DNA of 64,000 nucleotides from NCBI RefSeq assembly GCF_001613125.1, contig NZ_BDBT01000015.1, positions 62,001 to 126,000 of the forward strand, given 5' to 3'. The number at the start of each line of letters is the position of its first letter. Position 1 is the stretch's first letter. Made by a program: the position numbers and the translations under genes. The notes below the pieces were generated by a model that worked only from the letters and a program-made list of their open reading frames with translations, had not been told where the DNA came from and made no database searches. Below, one piece after another: positions 57,274-64,000 of the stretch. The DNA is from Nocardia shimofusensis NBRC 100134 (GTDB lineage Bacteria; Actinomycetota; Actinomycetes; Mycobacteriales; Mycobacteriaceae).

Positions 57274-57338
57274 CGCTGCGACCTGCGCACAACGCTGCAA
57301 CCTGCGCACAACACCGCGACCTGCGCACAACGCCGCGA
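57274..57338. repeat. 19-bp tandem repeat, about 3.4 copies
   Basis: Consecutive 19-bp units begin at 57274, 57293 and 57312, and a partial fourth begins at 57331. All full copies share ACCTGCGCACAA, and differences are confined to the first seven bases. It lies between two divergent genes, about 190 bp before the SCO5389-family start. It could be an array of binding sites or a neutral minisatellite. Confidence 0.75.
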
Positions 57339-57465
57339 AGAAGCCCGCAGGAGCCGGTCGCGACGCGCGGCGAGCATCGGCCGCGCCACGGGGAACAAAT
57401 GCAAGCACATCCGCCGCGATATCGAAAGTTGGCGCGGAGGAACGTCTTTGACGCCGAATCCAGTC

Positions 57466-57492
57466 TTGTTGACAACAATTGTCGTTTAGAAT
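57466..57492 (+). promoter_or_regulatory. dyad-rich promoter region of the SCO5389-family gene
   Basis: Two overlapping inverted repeats, TTGTTG-A-CAACAA (57466-57478) and GACAA-CAA-TTGTC (57471-57483), immediately precede a -10-like TAGAAT (57487-57492). The coding start is 38 bp further on. The overlap with the promoter spacer suggests repression by a dimeric regulator. The protein is unknown. Confidence 0.5.
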
Positions 57493-57529
57493 CGAACGCG
57501 CACCGCCCCCGACCCTGGAGGAGAGCGCC

Positions 57530-57922
57530 ATGTCCCTCGATGTTCCCGCCGCCCTACTCGAACGCGCCGAACGCGGCGACGTCGACGATGCCGAGTTCGT
57601 CGACTGTGTGAAGAACTCGCTGCCCTACGCCTGGGAGGTGGTCAGCCGGGTCGTCGGCGAATTACATTCGGGCGCCGACGAATACGCCGACAACACGATC
57701 GCCCCGCCGGACGACAAGGCCCGCGGCGAACTGCTGCGCGCGCTGGCCTCCGACGCGATCCGCGGCGGCCTGGAGCGCCACTTCGGCGTGAAGCTGGCCT
57801 TCCAGAACTGCCACCGCGTCGCGGCCTTCCCGCTCGCCTCGGTCGGCGGCGAGACCTACTCGACGTTCATCAGCACCCGCGCCCAGTTGCTCAACCAGAG
57901 CCCGGAACTGCGCAACTGCTGA
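57530..57922 (+). CDS. SCO5389-family conserved actinobacterial protein
   Basis: The 130-residue product is highly like the Streptomyces SCO5389 family as I remember it: the N-terminus SLDVPAALLERAERGDVDD, the middle LPYAWEVVSRVVGEL, LRALASDAIRGGLERHFGV, FQNCHRVAAFPL, and the C-terminus QLLNQSPELRNC. It is soluble with no signal peptide. The molecular role is not known to me. GGAGGAGAG is 5 nt from the ATG at 57530, which decides against the longer frame from 57479. It is monocistronic: operator-like dyads precede it and a 20-bp-stem terminator follows. Confidence 0.82.
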   Translation: MSLDVPAALLERAERGDVDDAEFVDCVKNSLPYAWEVVSRVVGELHSGADEYADNTIAPPDDKARGELLRALASDAIRGGLERHFGVKLAFQNCHRVAAFPLASVGGETYSTFISTRAQLLNQSPELRNC

Positions 57923-57931
57923 CGGCGCGAA

Positions 57932-57981
57932 AGCACCGCCCCTCACCGGCAGGAATCCCTGTGCCGGTGAGGGGCGGTGCT
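57932..57981 (+). terminator. terminator with 20-bp perfect stem
   Basis: The arm at 57932-57951 (AGCACCGCCCCTCACCGGCA) is exactly complementary to 57962-57981, with a 10-nt loop. It starts 10 bp after the SCO5389-family stop. The following 58000-58273 stretch shows no gene and no clear site. Confidence 0.85.
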
Positions 57982-58273
57982 GCCTCGGGTGAGGTCTTCT
58001 CCTCGTCGGTTACCTGATGTAGCCTGCGCCATACCATTCACAGCCGTCGCGTACCCGCGGAGCGCGCGCTCGATCCGACCGTGCGAGGAAAGCGCGGAGT
58101 CGCCGAGATGATCTCGGCCGCCATCAGCTCCCGTCAGACACCCCGATGACCCACGCCATCGCGCGGGCCGATCGAACCGCCGCGGCGGGAGGGCTGCGGC
58201 GACAGCCGGAATCGGCCCGGCCCAGGAACCCACAACGAGCACGCGTGCCGAGATGGTAGATCGAAAGAAGTAG

Positions 58274-59161
58274 ATGAACGATTCAGCACTGATCACCATC
58301 GGTTTACCGATCGCTCTCGCGATCATCATGTTCGGACTCGGGTTGACTTTGACCGTCGCCGATTTCAGACGAGTGGCACGAACCCCGACCGCGGTCGTGA
58401 TCGCGCTCGTCCTACAGATCCTGGTCCTGCCGCTGATCGCCTTCGGACTGATCACCCTGTTCGACCTCGACCCGCTGCTGGCGGTGGGAATGATGTTGCT
58501 GGCCGCCTCACCCGGCGGAACCACCGCCAATCTGTTCAGCCACCTCTTCGGGGGCGATGTCGCACTCAACATCAGCCTGACCGCGATCAATTCGATCCTG
58601 GCGGCCTTCACCATCCCGATCATCACCAACCTCGCCATCGCCCACTTCGATGCCGATGGCGAACTCGGATTGCAGTTCGCCAAGGTCATCCAGGTCATCG
58701 CGATCGTGCTGATCCCGGTCGTGATCGGCATGCTGGTACGCCGACGCTGGGCGGAATTCGCTCAGCGTGCCGATCGTCCGGTTCGTGTCTTCTCCATCGC
58801 GGTGCTGGTGTTCGTCTCGTTCGGCGCGCTCGTGAGCGAACGCGACAACTTCGCCGACTATGCGAGGCAGGTCGGTGTGGTGACCGCCTTGTTCTGCCTG
58901 GCCAGCCTCACCCTCGGCTACGCCGGTGCGCGGCTGCTGCGACTCGAGCAGCGCCAGGCGATCGCGTGTTCGATGGAGATCGGGATCCACAACACGACCG
59001 TGGCTCTCACCATCGCGCTCAGCGTGCTGGACAGCACCGAGGTCGCGATCCCCAGCGCCGTCTACTCGGTGCTCATGTACATCCTGGCCACCGGCTTCGG
59101 CTTCCTGATCACCAGACTGCCCGCACGCACCGACACCGCTGCGTCCTCACCAGCCCGCTAG
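58274..59161 (+). CDS. bile acid:sodium symporter (BASS) family transporter
   Basis: The 295-residue membrane protein has about nine hydrophobic segments, in keeping with the BASS family. Family signatures are ASPGGTTANLFSHLFGGDVAL, split around the sodium-site region, and SMEIGIHNTTVALTIALSV in the second half (compare E-x-G-x-Q/H-N). It probably moves an organic anion such as a sterol or bile acid, or a keto acid, with sodium. Because the following genes encode a BVMO, an acyl-CoA dehydrogenase and an acyl-CoA ligase, uptake of a steroid- or fatty-acid-like substrate is plausible but unproven. The ATG at 58274 is preceded by GAAAGAAG. It is convergent with the BVMO gene. Confidence 0.87.
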   Translation: MNDSALITIGLPIALAIIMFGLGLTLTVADFRRVARTPTAVVIALVLQILVLPLIAFGLITLFDLDPLLAVGMMLLAASPGGTTANLFSHLFGGDVALNISLTAINSILAAFTIPIITNLAIAHFDADGELGLQFAKVIQVIAIVLIPVVIGMLVRRRWAEFAQRADRPVRVFSIAVLVFVSFGALVSERDNFADYARQVGVVTALFCLASLTLGYAGARLLRLEQRQAIACSMEIGIHNTTVALTIALSVLDSTEVAIPSAVYSVLMYILATGFGFLITRLPARTDTAASSPAR

Positions 59162-59165
59162 CGCG

Positions 59166-59184
59166 GCCGAGCACCGGTCTCGGC
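59166..59184. terminator. weak bidirectional hairpin between BASS and BVMO genes
   Basis: GCCGAG (59166-59171) and CTCGGC (59179-59184) form a 6-bp stem with a 7-nt loop in the 59-bp gap between convergent genes. No T-tract. Confidence 0.35.
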
Positions 59185-59220
59185 GCCTCGTCTGCCGGGC
59201 GGGTAACGTGTCCGAGCCGG

Positions 59221-60684
59221 TCAGACCAGCGCCTGCCCCACTTCGTACTCGCCGGGATCGAATCGCCGTGTCTTCGCACGGAACAGCGAGGTGACACCCG
59301 GCCAATTGTTGGTGATCCGCCCGGCGGCATTGCGATACCAACTCGAGCAGAAATTCCACGGCGTCGTCTTCAATCGCCGTTGCAGCCAATCGTCCCAGTT
59401 CTGTTCGACATCGGCGCGCGCCGCCAGATGACGGCCGGGCCGTGCCGTCACATAGGAGACGACCTGCCGGATATAGCGCGCCTGCGACTCCAGCATGTAG
59501 ATGATCGAGCCCGCGCCGACATTCGTGTTCGGCCCGTACATCATGAACAGATTCGGAAAGCGCGGCACCGACATGCCCAGGTAGGCGCGCGCACCCGCCG
59601 AACCCCACACATCGGCCAGCTTCACCCCGCCCAGCCCGTAGATGTTCATCGGCGCCAGGAATTCGGTGCCTTTGAACCCGGTGCCGTAGACGATCACGTC
59701 CACCGGATGTTCCACGCCGTCGACCGTGCGCACCCCGGCCGGGGTGATCTCGGCGATCTTCGTGGTCTCCACCGTGACATTCGATTGCCCCAGTGCGGGG
59801 AAATAGTCGTTGGAGAACAGCCCGCGCTTGCATCCCGGCTCGTAGTCCGGCGTCAACTTCGCCCGCAGCACCGGATCGGATACCTGCGTCCGCCGGTGCC
59901 GGTCGGCCAGCGCCACCACCGGCCGCTTGATCCACGGCAGGTCGGTGAGACCGAGCGCGAGGAATTCGAAGGTCGCCCAGATCAGGAAGCGTTCGGCCAG
60001 CCGCACCGGTGGCACGTACTCGAACAGCTTGTGATGCACAGGCTGGTACTCCACATCCGGCTTGGGCAGCACCCACGCCGCCGAGCGCTGGAACAGCGTC
60101 AGCTCGAGCACCTGCGGCTGGATGCGCGGAATGTACTGCACCGCGCTCGCGCCGGTGCCGATGCAGGCCACCCGTTTGCCGGTCAGGTCGATGTCATGGT
60201 CCCACTCGGCGGAATGGAACGACGCGCCCGCGAAGGTGTCGATGCCGGGAATGTTCGGCAGGGCGGGCCGCGAGAGCTGCCCCACCGCGGACACCAGGAT
60301 CGTCGCGCCCAGCCGCTGCCCGTCGGCGGTGGTGACCGTCCAGCCGCCGGTGGCCTCGTCGAATTCGGCGTCGGTGACCTCGGTGCCGAACCGGATGAAC
60401 CGCTCCAGATCGTACTTACGCGCGACCGTGTGCATGTATTCGTGGATGTCGCGCTGCTCGGAGAACCGGCGCGGCCAGTCCGACCTCGGCTCGAACGAGT
60501 ACGAATACAGCGGCGACGGCACGTCACAGGCCGCGCCGGGATAGGTGTTCTCCCGCCACACGCCGCCCAGATCGGCGGCGCGTTCCAGAATGACGAAATC
60601 GTCGAACCCGGTGCGCCGCAATTCCAGCGCGAGGCCCAAACCGGCGAAACCGGCTCCGATGATCAGGACGGACGGCGTTCTCAT
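59221..60684 (-). CDS. flavin-binding Baeyer-Villiger-type monooxygenase
   Basis: The 487-residue class B flavoprotein has an FAD Rossmann motif (IIGAGFAGLG, residues 8-17), the type I BVMO fingerprint FxGxxxHxxxW(P/D) as FAGASFHSAEWD (151-162) and an NADPH Rossmann motif (CIGTGASA, 174-181). The family inserts oxygen next to a ketone to form esters or lactones, or oxidises N or S in some members. It follows the acyl-CoA dehydrogenase gene on the same strand after 56 bp, so co-transcription is likely. The start at ATG 60684 has only a weak ribosome site. Substrate not predictable. Confidence 0.9.
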   Translation of the reverse strand: MRTPSVLIIGAGFAGLGLALELRRTGFDDFVILERAADLGGVWRENTYPGAACDVPSPLYSYSFEPRSDWPRRFSEQRDIHEYMHTVARKYDLERFIRFGTEVTDAEFDEATGGWTVTTADGQRLGATILVSAVGQLSRPALPNIPGIDTFAGASFHSAEWDHDIDLTGKRVACIGTGASAVQYIPRIQPQVLELTLFQRSAAWVLPKPDVEYQPVHHKLFEYVPPVRLAERFLIWATFEFLALGLTDLPWIKRPVVALADRHRRTQVSDPVLRAKLTPDYEPGCKRGLFSNDYFPALGQSNVTVETTKIAEITPAGVRTVDGVEHPVDVIVYGTGFKGTEFLAPMNIYGLGGVKLADVWGSAGARAYLGMSVPRFPNLFMMYGPNTNVGAGSIIYMLESQARYIRQVVSYVTARPGRHLAARADVEQNWDDWLQRRLKTTPWNFCSSWYRNAAGRITNNWPGVTSLFRAKTRRFDPGEYEVGQALV

Positions 60685-60740
60685 GACCCGAGCCTAAGCG
60701 CAGAACCGGCCTCGGGACAGGGGTCTGAGGGCCCCCGCCG

Positions 60741-61883
<1,143 letters not shown>

Positions 61884-61915
61884 GCGCCTTTTCTACCGTC
61901 CCGGCTCCGCGGCGG

Positions 61916-61937
61916 GCCACCCCCGTTCGGGGGTGGC
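61916..61937. repeat. 9-bp-stem hairpin in the acyl-CoA dehydrogenase leader region
   Basis: GCCACCCCC and GGGGGTGGC close on the tetraloop GTTC, 33 bp before the dehydrogenase start in the 165-bp divergent gap. It could be a leader structure or operator; nothing distinguishes these. Confidence 0.45.
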
Positions 61938-62048
61938 GCCGCCACTATCGCCTCGCGCACCCTTGTCCCGCGTAACATCCCGGTGTGACGTGGCTCATTG
62001 CTCCCGAAGCGAGCAGCCCGCCACCGATGAGTTAGGAGTTCCCGCGAA

Positions 62049-63686
<1,638 letters not shown>

Positions 63687-63693
63687 GCTGATC

Positions 63694-63726
63694 CGAGCCC
63701 GGCGGTTCCGATGACCGCCGGGCTCG
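63694..63726 (+). terminator. terminator of the acyl-CoA ligase gene
   Basis: CGAGCCCGGCGGT (63694-63706) pairs exactly with ACCGCCGGGCTCG (63714-63726), 7-nt loop, 8 bp after the stop codon. Confidence 0.8.
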
Positions 63727-63763
63727 TCCCGGGAACAATTCGGCTCCCGGCCACCGGACCCGG

Positions 63764-63769
63764 TAGACT
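63764..63769 (+). promoter_or_regulatory. -10 box of the tRNA gene
   Basis: TAGACT lies 17 bp before the mature 5' end of the tRNA, giving a short leader. A -35 match is poor. Confidence 0.4.
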
Positions 63770-63786
63770 CTCCGACGTCCATATCG

Positions 63787-63859
63787 GCCTTCGTAGCTCA
63801 GGGGATAGAGCACCGCTCTCCTAAAGCGGGTGTCGCAGGTTCGAATCCTGCCGAGGGCA
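63787..63859 (+). tRNA. tRNA-Arg (anticodon CCT)
   Basis: Full cloverleaf of 73 nt. The acceptor stem GCCTTCG/CGAGGGC has one G-U pair and A73 is the discriminator. The D arm starts GCTC, the anticodon stem is CCGCT/AGCGG with loop CTCCTAA (anticodon CCT at 63820-63822), and the T arm contains GGTTCGAATCC. The 3' CCA is not encoded. It reads the rare AGG codon. The 3' end of tRNA-Arg genes is a common integration site, but no integrase is in view. Confidence 0.95.
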
Positions 63860-63866
63860 CACACGT

Positions 63867-63887
63867 AAACCCAGCTCAGGCTGGTTT
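63867..63887 (+). terminator. hairpin terminator after tRNA-Arg
   Basis: AAACCCAGC and GCTGGTTT pair with one bulged C around a short loop and lead into TTTCCT. It starts 8 bp after the tRNA. Confidence 0.45.
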
Positions 63888-64000
63888 CCTATCCGCGTCT
63901 GCTGTCGCCGAGCCCGGCACGGTACGCAGGGAGTACGAAGTAACGAAGTTCCCCCGACGCGGCACAGCGGTGGGATGGAGGGTGGGGAGTCCTTCCAGGG

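Larger units (their letters stand above)
57015..57529. other. divergent gap between M23 peptidase and SCO5389-family gene
   Basis: This is 515 bp without a credible gene. It holds a candidate promoter for the peptidase (57151-57178), a 19-bp tandem repeat (57274-57338) and a promoter/operator region for the SCO5389-family gene (57466-57492). I looked for a c-di-AMP (ydaO-type) riboswitch ahead of the cell-wall hydrolase and saw no convincing match. Confidence 0.4.

Noticed and set aside
63860..64000. Integrative element at the tRNA-Arg 3' end
   Set aside because: No repeated tRNA 3' end and no integrase inside the window; only the first 141 bp are visible.

Overview
The window is high-GC actinobacterial DNA. 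A mycolic-acid-containing genus of the Mycobacteriales is the best guess, and Nocardia is the most likely. The reasons are an antigen-85-type mycolyltransferase/esterase with a classical NGTHSW motif, an SCO5389-family protein, fatty-acid and CoA catabolic genes, and very large NRPS genes that begin directly with an adenylation (A) domain. No insertion sequence, phage gene or CRISPR array was seen.

Layout. Left flank (1-8.6 kb): the 5' part of a DrrA/DrrB-type ABC exporter; an aldehyde-dehydrogenase-like gene whose catalytic cysteine is replaced by proline; a double-HTH TetR regulator divergent from a crotonase-family gene, with a tandem operator between them; an NAD-binding SDR/thioester-reductase-like gene; and an Ag85-like secreted esterase. 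Centre (8.7-55.6 kb, about 47 kb, all on the minus strand): four consecutive NRPS genes, called here NRPS4, NRPS3, NRPS2 and NRPS1 in order of transcription. Right flank (56-64 kb): a secreted M23 peptidase, an SCO5389-family gene, a bile-acid:sodium-symporter-family transporter, a Baeyer-Villiger-type monooxygenase following an acyl-CoA dehydrogenase, a divergent acyl-CoA ligase, and tRNA-Arg(CCT).

NRPS architecture (A = adenylation, T = carrier, C = condensation, E = epimerisation, TE = thioesterase, ° = degenerate). NRPS4: A-T-C-A-T-C-A°, with no last T and no TE. NRPS3: A-T-C-A-T-C-A-T-TE. NRPS2: A-T-C-A-T-C-A-T-C-A-T-TE. NRPS1: A-T-C-A-T-C-A-T-C-A-T-E°-C-A-T-TE. None has a starter C domain, and each starts with a short Arg-rich peptide. 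By their starter A domains they form an outer pair (NRPS4/NRPS1) and an inner pair (NRPS3/NRPS2). NRPS2 looks like a mosaic: an NRPS3-like frame into which the penultimate T and the last C-A of NRPS1 were placed without the E domain. Specificity codes read by eye repeat across genes, and only one (Ser, NRPS1 module 2) matches a code I recognise. No MbtH, phosphopantetheinyl transferase or tailoring enzyme lies in the window. The ABC exporter and the Ag85-like esterase on the same strand are the only nearby candidates for helpers.

Regulation visible in the sequence: near-identical CRP/GlxR-type sites (GTGA-N6-TCAC) lie upstream of NRPS4 and NRPS3, a strong hairpin follows NRPS3, and several clear terminators occur in the flanks. 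The main points for follow-up are the four-NRPS array with its mosaic structure and decayed domains, the possible split module at the end of NRPS4, the Cys-less ALDH, and the double-TetR/double-operator switch.
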